Source of the DNA: Leptospira sp.
GTDB taxonomy: Bacteria; Spirochaetota; Leptospiria; Leptospirales; Leptospiraceae
Direction of reading: 5' to 3'
DNA length: 64,000 nucleotides
NCBI GenBank assembly: GCA_027531445.1
Contig: JAPZRK010000008.1
Span: 20,957-84,956 of the forward strand
Shown: one piece after another, positions 6,587-14,595 of the stretch
Position numbering within the stretch: the stretch's first letter is position 1
Layout of the letters: every line of letters starts with the position of its first letter
Translations under genes and position numbers: made by a program
Notes under the pieces: generated by a model
What the model saw: only the letters and a program-made list of their open reading frames with translations
What the model was told of the DNA's origin: nothing
Databases searched by the model: none

Positions 6587-7288
6587 ATGAAAAAAACTGC
6601 ATTAACAATAATATTTATTTTACAATGTTCTTTTCCTCTTAAAGAATTATCTAAAAGAGAAGAAAAAATAAAAAGCACGGATAATCAATGGACGGTAATT
6701 TTCAATAATTTCTATCAAGATTTCTTAGAACAAGAAGATCTCAACCTACGATTCAGATTCCTTCCATATATTGAATCCTCTTCTGAAAAAATAAGGATAA
6801 ATCATTTTCAAGATAATATAGATCTGGTTTTCTCTTCTAATTCTCTACTTTTCGACAAATTAGATAAAAATAATTTTAAATATAAAAACTTAACTGACCA
6901 ATATCATGTCGTAGACTTAGAATTAAGATACTCTAGCAAATTAAAAAAGGAAGAACTATTCTATCCAACAATAATCTTCATGATTGAAAGTAAAAAAATA
7001 AATCAAAAAATTACATCTTTCAATGGTGTAGGTTTAAATCTTTTTATAAGGTTCTCAATATTTCAACGTTCCGGCGAGGAAGCTGCTTATTGTCAGAAAA
7101 GATTGAATAGTAATATTTTCTCAAATGATTTTTTGTTAAATATCATTTTAGAAGATAATTCGCCTTTTCTTAAAAATTTAAATGATCCGAATGAATTCAA
7201 AAATGATACATTTATAAAACAAAAAATAAAAGAATGTAAAGAGGAATTATTTAAAAAAAGTGTGAAAGATTATTTTGAAACAAAATAG
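6587..7288 (+). CDS. Putative lipoprotein of unknown function (cassette gene)
   Basis: A 233-residue protein without a recognised family. The start 'MKKTALTIIFILQCSF' has a basic N-terminus, a hydrophobic core and a cysteine at residue 14, a loose spirochaete-type lipobox with an unusual Gln at -1, so lipid attachment is likely but not certain. The mature part is highly charged, Lys/Asn/Phe-rich, and has two more cysteines ('AAYCQ', 'KECKE'). Codon use is very AT-rich, in line with recent acquisition. Only a weak purine stretch precedes the ATG. It lies between attC-like elements 6 and 7 as a single-gene cassette. Confidence 0.7.
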   Translation: MKKTALTIIFILQCSFPLKELSKREEKIKSTDNQWTVIFNNFYQDFLEQEDLNLRFRFLPYIESSSEKIRINHFQDNIDLVFSSNSLLFDKLDKNNFKYKNLTDQYHVVDLELRYSSKLKKEELFYPTIIFMIESKKINQKITSFNGVGLNLFIRFSIFQRSGEEAAYCQKRLNSNIFSNDFLLNIILEDNSPFLKNLNDPNEFKNDTFIKQKIKECKEELFKKSVKDYFETK

Positions 7289-7304
7289 GGAAACTATCGC
7301 CTTT

Positions 7305-7364
7305 GTATAACTTCGGCTGAGACTTGGCGCTCGGGACAAGGACATGTATATTAGTTCGTAATAC
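7305..7364 (+). repeat. attC-like element 7, degenerate (60 bp)
   Basis: The left arm GTATAAC (7305-7311) followed by 'TTCGGCTGAGAC' is intact, but the right arm is GTAATAC (7358-7364), which has lost the GTT core in which attC sites are cut. The inner right segment is also poor ('CATGTATATTAG'). This element is probably no longer recombinogenic. Confidence 0.5.
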
Positions 7365-7422
7365 GAGATATAAGCGCGATATTTGTTATTTAATATTTTA
7401 AGGATTGTGGAGAATAGTTAAA

Positions 7423-8445
7423 ATGTATAGCAACGATGACTTAGATAAGGCAGTAGAGCAGGGAATATTCAGCTCAAAAGATGTGAGTAGATTTAGAGAT
7501 TTCATAAATAAGTCTCAGAATTCTCCATCCATCGATGAAGAACAATTTAAACTTATTACTAGCTTCAATGACGTTTTTGTAGTTGTTGCATGTTCATTAT
7601 TTATCATTAGTACCAATTGGATTGCATATGTTTTTATTAACTATTACTCCTTTCTATTGACTCCCATTATAGCTTGGTTTCTATCAAACTTTTTTGTTCT
7701 AAAAAGAAGAATGGCATTCCCCGGAATAATTTTATCATTTTTTTTTAGTGGAGGTCTATTTACTCTAATTTTATCAATGTTCATTGAATTAAAATATTTT
7801 AATGAGCAAGTAAATACTTTATACTCTATCATCGCCGCCCTTCTGGTATCTACTATAGGAACATATTTTCATTGGCGTAGGTTTAAAGTTCCTATAACTA
7901 TGTCGATTTTATTTCTATCAGTTTTAGGTACTTTCTTTTCAACGATCGTCTGTTTTTGGCCTACATTTAAGGATCATATTCTGATCTTATTGATCATTAG
8001 TGGTATATTAACTTTCTCATTTGCAATTTATTGGGATCAACGTGATTTAACTAGAACCAGCTATAAATCAGACACTGCATTCTGGTTACACATAGCATCT
8101 GCTCCTCTAATTATAAATCCATTATTTACACTGCTTGGTATTTCTGAGGAGAAAAGCGGGATCATATCTATGTTCATCGTTTTACTTCTTTTTTTATTCT
8201 TCGTTGTAATTTCTTTAATAATAGATAGAAGAGCTTTTATGCTCTCATCTTTAATTTATGTTGTATATGCACTTTCCACGTATTTCAATTCTTATAGTGA
8301 AGGAAAAATTGGTTTTGCACTCTCTGGAATTATAGTCGGATTGAGTTTGGTCTTTTTATCAGTGTTTTGGAATTCTGTTAGGCTCAAATTAATAAAAAAT
8401 ATTCCATTAATTTTTTATAGATTTATCCCTAATTACAGAGAATAA
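7423..8445 (+). CDS. Multi-pass membrane protein of unknown function (last cassette gene)
   Basis: A protein of 340 residues when the ATG at 7423 is used; I prefer it over the upstream TTG (7405) because GTGGAG lies about 10 bases before it. The N-terminal 50 residues are soluble ('MYSNDDLDKAVEQGIFSSKDV' spans the start of a short helical domain), then 'DEEQFKLITSFNDVFVVVAC' leads into eight or nine hydrophobic segments. This arrangement resembles an uncharacterised bacterial membrane family in which a short N-terminal helical domain precedes an 'F-N-D-x-F-V' motif and many helices. I can offer no function. Downstream there is only a truncated attC-like element, so this is the end of the array. 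Confidence 0.75.
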   Translation: MYSNDDLDKAVEQGIFSSKDVSRFRDFINKSQNSPSIDEEQFKLITSFNDVFVVVACSLFIISTNWIAYVFINYYSFLLTPIIAWFLSNFFVLKRRMAFPGIILSFFFSGGLFTLILSMFIELKYFNEQVNTLYSIIAALLVSTIGTYFHWRRFKVPITMSILFLSVLGTFFSTIVCFWPTFKDHILILLIISGILTFSFAIYWDQRDLTRTSYKSDTAFWLHIASAPLIINPLFTLLGISEEKSGIISMFIVLLLFLFFVVISLIIDRRAFMLSSLIYVVYALSTYFNSYSEGKIGFALSGIIVGLSLVFLSVFWNSVRLKLIKNIPLIFYRFIPNYRE

Positions 8446-8500
8446 CTAAAATAACAATTATACAGTATATATAAATTCAAATCGGCAAACTGTATACGGC

Positions 8501-8571
8501 GCATAACTTGGGCTTACCGCTTCGCCTTGGATCTGCAGAACAAACCCTGGCTCTGCGATTGCAAAACCAGG
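8501..8571 (+). repeat. attC-like element 8, truncated left part at the array end
   Basis: GCATAAC (8501-8507) and 'GGGCTTACCGCTTCGCC' match the left half of element 5. An inner stem 'CCTGG ... CCAGG' (8546-8571) is reminiscent of the centre of element 4. No right arm follows: the sequence runs into the terminator of the opposing gene. It marks the right boundary of the array. Confidence 0.5.
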
Positions 8572-8578
8572 TAAAATG

Positions 8579-8603
8579 AAAAGAGCATCAATTGCGCTCT
8601 TTT
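8579..8603 (-). terminator. Hairpin terminator of the FAD oxidoreductase gene
   Basis: AAAAGAGC (8579-8586) and GCTCTTTT (8596-8603) form a perfect 8-bp stem with a 9-base loop. On the minus strand it overlaps the TAA stop of the oxidoreductase gene and is followed by a weak U-containing tract. Confidence 0.55.
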
Positions 8604-10056
8604 ACTTCGTTAAAAAAATTCTCTTGTACAAATCCGTTTGCAAGATTCCTTTTGGATCATATTTTTTCTTCAAGGTATAAAATTTCTTTAAATTTTCCTT
8701 CGGGAAATAGGATTCCATAACTCTATTTCGAAGTGTTGAATCTTTGGCAAAGTAAAATTTCCCTTTGTTTTTGATCACAACTTCATCCATCGCATAACAT
8801 AAGTCCCATAATTTTTCTCGATTTGATTTTGTGACAGGAAAATCCATGGCCATCGAGAATCCATCAACCGAGTGAGTCAAAAGAAACGGGTCTGGTTTGT
8901 GTTTTTTGAACACCGAGAGGTAATTTACAATGCCTGCTTTTTGTCCCAATCGAAAAATCTCTTTCATGGCTTCTTTGGCAGTTTCCTTTGGTAAAAAAAC
9001 TTGGTATTGGATCATTGCACCTGGTTTATAGATATACTTCCAGTTTGGAACGTAATCCAACAAAAAAGCATACTCCGCATGACCTTGGTAATAGTCTTTG
9101 TTGTTGACTAAAATGCTCGCAACATACTTCGCAAAATTGATAAGTCTCATTCCTAAGTTGAAGCTAAATGGCCACATCAAGATCCACATCCATTTTTTAG
9201 GAATTAAATAGAAGAGTCGAGTGGGTAAGTTTTGATTTTCTAATTTGCAATTTTCAGGATAGTCTGGATCTTCTCCTGCTTTCAGATTTACTGCTTTGTG
9301 AATCTGTCCACGACCCATCGAATCACCTGAAGCAAAAGCATCGATCCAACCAACTAAATAATCGGATGATTTATATTCTGCTTCGAAGTAATCAAAGAGT
9401 TCATCAAAGTTTTTGACCACAACTGGAGAAATCTTCATCTTTCCGGCATAGATTTTTTTCATTTTGATTTTGATAACCAAAAAGCAACCTAACATTCCAA
9501 AGCCGGAAATTGCAGAATAAAAGATTTCTGAATTTAATTTGGGAGTACATTTTAAAATATCTCCTTTGACGGTGAGGAATGTAAACTCTTGGATGTGTTC
9601 CCCAATTGTACCTACTTGAAAGTTGTTTTTGCCATGTATATTCATGGACAGAGCTCCACCTAGCGTAGGCATCATTGTTCCCGAAACTACGGGAGGCCAA
9701 TAACCATTGACGATACCAGTTTCCCAAAGGTCTTTGATACGTGCGCCTGATTGAACTGTCATGATACCCGTTTTTTGATCAAAATCCAAAACTTGATTGA
9801 AAAGTGTGAGATCTAAAACAATACCTTCCGTATTTGTTGCCGCATCACCGTAACTACAACCTCCGCCCCGTAGTGCGATCTTTGTATTTGTAGTATTTGC
9901 CCACTGAAAGATTTCTATGATTTCCTTTTCCGTTTTTGGTCTGAGCACAGGGCTATTCGAGTGAAAACTCATACCCCATGCTTCGACTCTTTCGCTAGCC
10001 GGAAGTTGGATTACTGGGATGGAACTTTCTTTCTTTGTTGTTTTTTTTGTAACCAT
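8602..10056 (-). CDS. FAD-binding oxidoreductase, DprE1-like
   Basis: A protein of 484 residues from the ATG at 10056, two bases after the stop of the short-chain dehydrogenase. A longer frame exists but its extra N-terminus overlaps that gene. The N-terminal half is a PCMH-type FAD domain ('LRGGGCSYGDAATN', 'SGTMMPTLGGALSMNIHGKN', 'GMLGCFLVIKIKM'), and the C-terminal half fits the substrate domain of sugar-lactone or polyprenyl-phosphoryl-ribose oxidases. In DprE1 the enzyme oxidises the 2'-OH of decaprenyl-phosphoryl-ribose and the partner SDR (DprE2) reduces the keto form, giving an arabinose donor. The adjacent SDR makes a DprE1/DprE2-like epimerase pair likely, but the real substrate in this organism is an inference. 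Confidence 0.8.
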   Translation of the reverse strand: MVTKKTTKKESSIPVIQLPASERVEAWGMSFHSNSPVLRPKTEKEIIEIFQWANTTNTKIALRGGGCSYGDAATNTEGIVLDLTLFNQVLDFDQKTGIMTVQSGARIKDLWETGIVNGYWPPVVSGTMMPTLGGALSMNIHGKNNFQVGTIGEHIQEFTFLTVKGDILKCTPKLNSEIFYSAISGFGMLGCFLVIKIKMKKIYAGKMKISPVVVKNFDELFDYFEAEYKSSDYLVGWIDAFASGDSMGRGQIHKAVNLKAGEDPDYPENCKLENQNLPTRLFYLIPKKWMWILMWPFSFNLGMRLINFAKYVASILVNNKDYYQGHAEYAFLLDYVPNWKYIYKPGAMIQYQVFLPKETAKEAMKEIFRLGQKAGIVNYLSVFKKHKPDPFLLTHSVDGFSMAMDFPVTKSNREKLWDLCYAMDEVVIKNKGKFYFAKDSTLRNRVMESYFPKENLKKFYTLKKKYDPKGILQTDLYKRIFLTK

Positions 10057-10058
10057 TG

Positions 10059-10811
10059 TTAAATACTCATCTTTTTGAAAATAAAATTTGGGATGTTTCG
10101 AATGATCAATCCTACCAACGCCCAAATTCCAGGGACAAACGCTTCATCCTTTCCTTTTGCTACAATTTTTAAAATTGAATCCGCCGCGTCTTCAGGCGAA
10201 ATTACTTTCAATAAACCTTTTTCTGGTAACGGTAGACCCTTCACCATATCAGTTCTGATAAAACCAGGCTTAATCGTCGTTACCTGAACATTTACTTCGG
10301 AAAGACGATTTCTTAAAGCTTCCAAGTACGTATTCAATGCAGCCTTTGAAGTGTTATAGACTGGGTTCCCCTTTCTGCCTCGTTCCCCTGCAATTGAGGA
10401 GATCCCTATGATCTTTCCATGTTTTTGATTGGTAAAAAAAGTAGCCGCAGGATTTAAATACGCAATTGCACCCAATATATTTATATTCATCATTTGGTGG
10501 TCTTTTGTTGTATCGTATTCCGTCTTCTCGATGGCTGGCATCACACCGGACGCATAGTAAATCTCATCTAAGCCGCCAAGGGTTTTGATTGCCATTGCAA
10601 ATATCTTTTCCGCTGATTTAAAATCACCGACATCGGCGACAATATAATGGGCTCTTTTGTTCCCTTTCTCATTCCACGGAGAAATGATTGCCTTCATCTC
10701 GTTTTCTCTTCTTGCAAGAATAAGGACTGTTGATCCATTTTTAAGTTCTGCTTCGGCGATGGCCTTGCCAATTCCGCTAGAGCCACCTACGACTATTATT
10801 TTTTTCACCAT
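10059..10811 (-). CDS. Short-chain dehydrogenase, DprE2-like partner
   Basis: A 250-residue classical SDR. The Rossmann motif 'VGGSSGIGKAIAE' (residues 8-20), the 'ADVGD' turn, the catalytic serine in 'ISSIAGERG', and 'YNTSK' with the YxxxK pair are all present; the cofactor is NAD(P)H. A C-terminal hydrophobic stretch could associate with the membrane. The stop codon lies 2 bases before the FAD oxidoreductase ATG, so the two form an operon and probably act in sequence on one lipid-linked sugar. The AGGAGG abuts the first ATG (10811) but is better spaced for the GTG at 10808, which may be the real start. The gene is divergent from the NYN-domain gene. Confidence 0.85.
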   Translation of the reverse strand: MVKKIIVVGGSSGIGKAIAEAELKNGSTVLILARRENEMKAIISPWNEKGNKRAHYIVADVGDFKSAEKIFAMAIKTLGGLDEIYYASGVMPAIEKTEYDTTKDHQMMNINILGAIAYLNPAATFFTNQKHGKIIGISSIAGERGRKGNPVYNTSKAALNTYLEALRNRLSEVNVQVTTIKPGFIRTDMVKGLPLPEKGLLKVISPEDAADSILKIVAKGKDEAFVPGIWALVGLIIRNIPNFIFKKMSI

Positions 10812-10863
10812 GCCTCCTATTTTTTGGTTTTATGTAATCTGGCAAGTTCATTCAATAGGGGAA

Positions 10864-11364
10864 GTGTCCAATTACACTCGAATCTTGATAGATGGGATGA
10901 ATTTAATGTATAAATTCCCCGATTTGGCCCTCCTTCTCGTCGAGTTTGAATTGGAGCGGGCGAGGGAAGGTTTGCTCTCTTACCTTTGGCAGTACTTTCA
11001 AGCCCAAAAAGAAATACAAGTCTTGGTTTTTTTCGATGGCAAAAAGGCGATTTTTGAGGATTGTTATTCGGAAACATATGAATCCATTTCAGTTCATTAC
11101 AGCCATGAGAAAAAGGCAGATGATTTGATCATTGGCTATCTCACTCAAGCGGCTATTCCAGCTGAATGTTTGGTGATTACTACAGACAAAGAAATCATTA
11201 ATTTTGCGCGGAGAGTTCGGGCCAAAAGAAAAACTTCCGAAGAGTTCTATAATGAATGGATTCAAGTTCAAGAAGCAAAAGAAGATACCGAATTAGACAA
11301 AATCAAGGAAGGTTTGACTGAGATGCCTGAAGCAGAGTATTGGGCAAAGCAGTTTCTGATTTAA
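10864..11364 (+). CDS. NYN-domain protein, YacP-like putative ribonuclease
   Basis: About 166 residues if the GTG at 10864 is used. The frame is open further upstream (ATG at 10810) but that would overlap the divergent SDR start, and the conserved fold begins at 'RILIDGMNL'. Acidic residues of the NYN/PIN-like nuclease fold are visible: 'LIDGMN', 'FFDGKK', 'KADDLIIGYL' and 'ITTDKEI'. YacP/Rae1-type proteins are ribosome-associated or RNA-cleaving endonucleases. The C-terminal 45 residues are acidic and helical. It is only 6 bases from the MBOAT gene, so it is probably cotranscribed with it, although a functional link is not obvious. The start codon is uncertain. Confidence 0.7.
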   Translation: MSNYTRILIDGMNLMYKFPDLALLLVEFELERAREGLLSYLWQYFQAQKEIQVLVFFDGKKAIFEDCYSETYESISVHYSHEKKADDLIIGYLTQAAIPAECLVITTDKEIINFARRVRAKRKTSEEFYNEWIQVQEAKEDTELDKIKEGLTEMPEAEYWAKQFLI

Positions 11365-11370
11365 AATATT

Positions 11371-12855
11371 ATGTTATTCAATTCAATTCCTTTTCTGATC
11401 TTTTTTTCTATTGTTTACTTGTTCTATTGGGGTATTCCCAAAGTTTGGCGCAAAAATTTTTTACTGCTCGCTGGAATTGCTTTTTACTCCTATTTTTCTT
11501 ACATTTTAACTTTGCATTTTCTTTCCGTTATAGGTATCAACTACTATCTGTATAGGAAGTTACACGCTTCAGATAACAAAGATAAGAAACTCATTACTTT
11601 AACAGTAACTTTAAACTTAATCAATTTAGCAGTCTTTAAATACTTTTACTTTTTTAATCGAGTTTTGGCAGATATAACTGGATATCCTTTTTTTGAAAGT
11701 GTCCCGACATTTGTGCACATTGTCCTACCACTTGCTGTTAGTTTTTATTCTTTTCAGGTGATCGCCGCGGCGGTTGATACATTTCGTGACTCGACTAAAC
11801 CATTGGTTTCCATTCGAGACTATTTTCTATTCGTAGCATTTTTCCCAGTCCTCATCGCAGGACCAATCATGCGTTTTCAGGACTTTCTTCCGAACCTCGA
11901 AAAATTGGATCCAGATCGGGACAAGATGTATCGTGCATCTTATTTGCTTATGCTTGGACTTATCAAAAAGGTATTGGTCGCAGATCCGATGTCCATTACG
12001 ATCAGTCCAATATTTGCAAATCCTTCCCAATACGATTCTTTTTCGCTAATTATGGCAGGCATTTGTTATTCGATTCAAGTGTATTGTGACTTTTCAGGAC
12101 TAACTGATATGGCACGTTCGATTGCTTTGTATCTAGGCTTTGAAATACCAGAAAATTTTACGGGGCCATTTTTTTCCACTTCTGGAAGGGAACTCTGGCG
12201 GAGATGGCATATCACACTTTCATTCTGGTTACGAGATTATATATATTTTCCGTTAGGTGGATCAAAGCTTGGTGAAGTACGAACTTATTTAAATCTAATC
12301 ATTATCATGACCTTGGGAGGATTTTGGCATGGTGCAGACTATACCTTTATCTGTTGGGGTTTCTATTGGGGTGCTGTACTTGCAATCGAACGTTTTTTGG
12401 AAGATGGATTGGGTTGGAAACTGACGCCCACTAAAAGTTTACCTCTAATGATATTGAAGGCATTTTTTATTTTCTTTTTGTTTTCCATCAGTGGGCTGAT
12501 GTTCCGCTCAAATAACGCCACTTCTATGATTGATCTGTTTGCAGGTATTTTCACACATTTTCCAGAAGAGTTGACGAGATATATGCTAAATGATTCAAAT
12601 GCATGGCTTGTATCCGCAACGTCTCTGTTTGGTGATAGGTCTTTATTCACATTTTCAAATATAGAAAATTTAGAGCGAGTAGGCTATATGTCTATAGCAT
12701 TGGTATTGTTCCATCATTTTCAATACTTCCCAGGTTATTGGGAGAAGTTTCGAAAGTATGATGCTTTGATTGCACCTATTTGCGGCGTCATTACCATTTT
12801 TCTTTTAGCCACCCTATCGCAGGATGGCGGCGACTTTATTTATTACAAGTTCTAA
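11371..12855 (+). CDS. MBOAT-family membrane O-acyltransferase (AlgI-like)
   Basis: A 494-residue integral membrane protein with about ten or more hydrophobic segments. Family motifs are clear: 'FFPVLIAGPIMRFQDFLP' near residue 160, 'DFSGLTDMA' near 235, 'GRELWRRWHITLSFWLRDY' near 270, 'FPLGGSK', and 'GGFWHGADYTFICWG' with the conserved membrane histidine near 315. AlgI, DltB and PatA homologues pass acetyl or other acyl groups across the membrane for O-acylation of surface polysaccharides. The next gene (DUF1574, SGNH-like) is a fitting extracytoplasmic partner, as AlgJ/AlgX or DltD are elsewhere. The substrate here is unknown; LPS O-antigen or another envelope glycan is a guess. Confidence 0.92.
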   Translation: MLFNSIPFLIFFSIVYLFYWGIPKVWRKNFLLLAGIAFYSYFSYILTLHFLSVIGINYYLYRKLHASDNKDKKLITLTVTLNLINLAVFKYFYFFNRVLADITGYPFFESVPTFVHIVLPLAVSFYSFQVIAAAVDTFRDSTKPLVSIRDYFLFVAFFPVLIAGPIMRFQDFLPNLEKLDPDRDKMYRASYLLMLGLIKKVLVADPMSITISPIFANPSQYDSFSLIMAGICYSIQVYCDFSGLTDMARSIALYLGFEIPENFTGPFFSTSGRELWRRWHITLSFWLRDYIYFPLGGSKLGEVRTYLNLIIIMTLGGFWHGADYTFICWGFYWGAVLAIERFLEDGLGWKLTPTKSLPLMILKAFFIFFLFSISGLMFRSNNATSMIDLFAGIFTHFPEELTRYMLNDSNAWLVSATSLFGDRSLFTFSNIENLERVGYMSIALVLFHHFQYFPGYWEKFRKYDALIAPICGVITIFLLATLSQDGGDFIYYKF

Positions 12856-12867
12856 CAGGAGATATAC

Positions 12868-13947
12868 ATGGATCTTATCAAACATAAATTCCTCCTTCTA
12901 CCTCTCCTCGTGATCCTTTTTACATTTTTCATTGATAAACTTATCCTATTGGAACGTGTACATACTTACTTCTCTAAATCACTCTCGGATATCAATTACA
13001 TCCAAAAAAATCAGCTCTATCAAGATCTGATCGTTTATCTTGGGACTCCGAATCGAAAGAAGGTACTTGTGTATTTCGGAAATTCTCGTGGTTTACTTTT
13101 TGATAATGAATACATTGAGGCAAAGTATCCAGGTTGGACTCTTTTTAATTTTTCTGTGCCAGGTGGAAAGTCAGACTACACACTCCAATGGATGGAAAAG
13201 TTTGAAAAAGACAACGTAAAGCCAGATTTTATTCTTTTTGATCAATCTGTCGAGTTGTACAACGATTCAGCCACTCTGAAAGTGGATGAAACTCTGACCA
13301 ATGGTTTGGAAGTAAACTTTGTCTTTCGTCACTTTTCATTATTTTCAACAGATGAGATTTCAACACTCATCGCAAAGCGGATGTTTCGTGCTTATCAGTA
13401 TCGACCCAAGTTGGAAGTGATTTTAGCTCGGAACAAACAAAAGGACAAATTTTTATATCCCTATCGTGAGATGCGAAAAAATCTTTTTGCTAAACTGGAT
13501 CAAAACCGAGGCTCTGCCAAAACACCAGGTACACATGAGGGAACGCTTCCTGAAGAGTTATTGAAGAAGTCATCTTTGGGTGATTTTCATTCCTATTTGG
13601 TACCATTTCAATTTTCAGAAAACACATTAGCTTTTTTGGATGAAGCGATTCAAATTTCAAAACGTTTAGAGGTTCCATCGGCAACTATCTGGGTTAGGTT
13701 ATCATTGCCTTATTTAGAACATATTCGAAATGATCAGGTAAGCCTTGGTGCAGGTAAAAAGGGCACTGTTTACGAGGATTGGTTACCTAAAATAGAAATG
13801 TATCAATCTAAAGTCCAAATTCCTTTATGGAATATGAACGATGATCCAACTTATTCGTGCAATGCGTTTAGCGATGCGGGACATATGTCTCCGTCATGTT
13901 ACAAAGAGTATACGAACTTTATTATGGACCGGGTTACAAAATTCTAG
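12868..13947 (+). CDS. DUF1574-family SGNH-like protein, partner of MBOAT
   Basis: A 359-residue protein with an N-terminal signal anchor (residues 7-27) and an extracytoplasmic domain of the DUF1574 type seen beside MBOAT genes in Leptospira. Features of an SGNH hydrolase fold: 'VYFGNSRG' around residue 70, with the Ser of a GDS-like motif, and 'SDAGHMS' near residue 335, with the Asp and His that would complete a triad. It follows the MBOAT gene by 12 bases with a good AGGAGATATAC leader. I infer that it completes acyl transfer to a polysaccharide on the periplasmic side. The stop overlaps by 4 bases with the stop of the convergent minus-strand gene. Confidence 0.82.
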   Translation: MDLIKHKFLLLPLLVILFTFFIDKLILLERVHTYFSKSLSDINYIQKNQLYQDLIVYLGTPNRKKVLVYFGNSRGLLFDNEYIEAKYPGWTLFNFSVPGGKSDYTLQWMEKFEKDNVKPDFILFDQSVELYNDSATLKVDETLTNGLEVNFVFRHFSLFSTDEISTLIAKRMFRAYQYRPKLEVILARNKQKDKFLYPYREMRKNLFAKLDQNRGSAKTPGTHEGTLPEELLKKSSLGDFHSYLVPFQFSENTLAFLDEAIQISKRLEVPSATIWVRLSLPYLEHIRNDQVSLGAGKKGTVYEDWLPKIEMYQSKVQIPLWNMNDDPTYSCNAFSDAGHMSPSCYKEYTNFIMDRVTKF

Positions 13948-14546
13948 TCTTTTGTTAGCGGCGCTCGAAAGAATTCCACTCGGTTTTGGATATCGATAGG
14001 AGCCAATTTTTCAGCATCTGTAGGATTTTGTTTTTGTGCAGGGTTGCTGAGCTGTGGTTTGGTGGTGTTTTCTTTGTCTACGGAATACCCATAATAAAAT
14101 CCATACACCACTTCTACTACGGCTATCGTTCCAGATGAAGAAATATTTTGTATTTCGATGACAACATCTTCCGGTGGAGCAAGCATTTCAAAAACCCACT
14201 GGTTTTCGATTGTTACCTTTTCTCGCCTAAGAATCTGTGCAGAATCGTCAGGTCCTTCCCCGTTATAAACAGTGAGTTGCCATTCTTTTAGAGTTCCGTC
14301 GCCAGCAATCCCGATGGCAATTGATTGGGGAGAAGCTTCTGTGGCTCTTAAATCAAATCGGATAGCACCACCTTTGTTGATCGCACCATAAAGACGTTTT
14401 TTGGAAAGATTCGGATAGAGGGCTAAATCTTGGATACGAGAAATGACATCTTTCACATTCAGATTGAGCTGTGAGTTCCCTTCGCCCGATAGAGAGAACC
14501 CAATCAATGAAAGTAAGACCCCAAGCGTAACGAAATGTTTCTTCAT
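13944..14546 (-). CDS. Secreted hypothetical protein, end of the cyclase-FecR operon
   Basis: A 200-residue protein from the ATG at 14546; the frame extends upstream but this start gives a clean signal peptide ('KKHFVTLGVLLSLIGFSLSG'). The mature part has a beta-rich, galactose-binding-like or lectin-like pattern ('GGAIRFDLRATEAS', 'WQLTVYNGEG', 'VVIEIQNIS') but I do not recognise the family with certainty. The C-terminus has a Pro/Asn/Gln-rich linker. It is the fourth gene of a minus-strand run (cyclase, FecR-domain protein, 374-residue protein, this one) and is probably a periplasmic or surface component of that system. Confidence 0.75.
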   Translation of the reverse strand: MKKHFVTLGVLLSLIGFSLSGEGNSQLNLNVKDVISRIQDLALYPNLSKKRLYGAINKGGAIRFDLRATEASPQSIAIGIAGDGTLKEWQLTVYNGEGPDDSAQILRREKVTIENQWVFEMLAPPEDVVIEIQNISSSGTIAVVEVVYGFYYGYSVDKENTTKPQLSNPAQKQNPTDAEKLAPIDIQNRVEFFRAPLTKD

Positions 14547-14595
14547 AATCTTATGAGACTCACAAAGTCTCAAATTAATCCAAGACAATTTGCAA

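Noticed and set aside
1928..8571. Repeats considered as a CRISPR array
   Set aside because: Spacing is irregular (hundreds of bases with genes between), the elements are imperfect palindromes with variable centres, and no cas genes are present.
10810..11364. Longer start for the NYN-domain protein at the ATG 10810
   Set aside because: It would overlap the divergent SDR start and adds an unrelated hydrophobic leader; the fold begins at 'RILIDGMN', so the GTG at 10864 is preferred.
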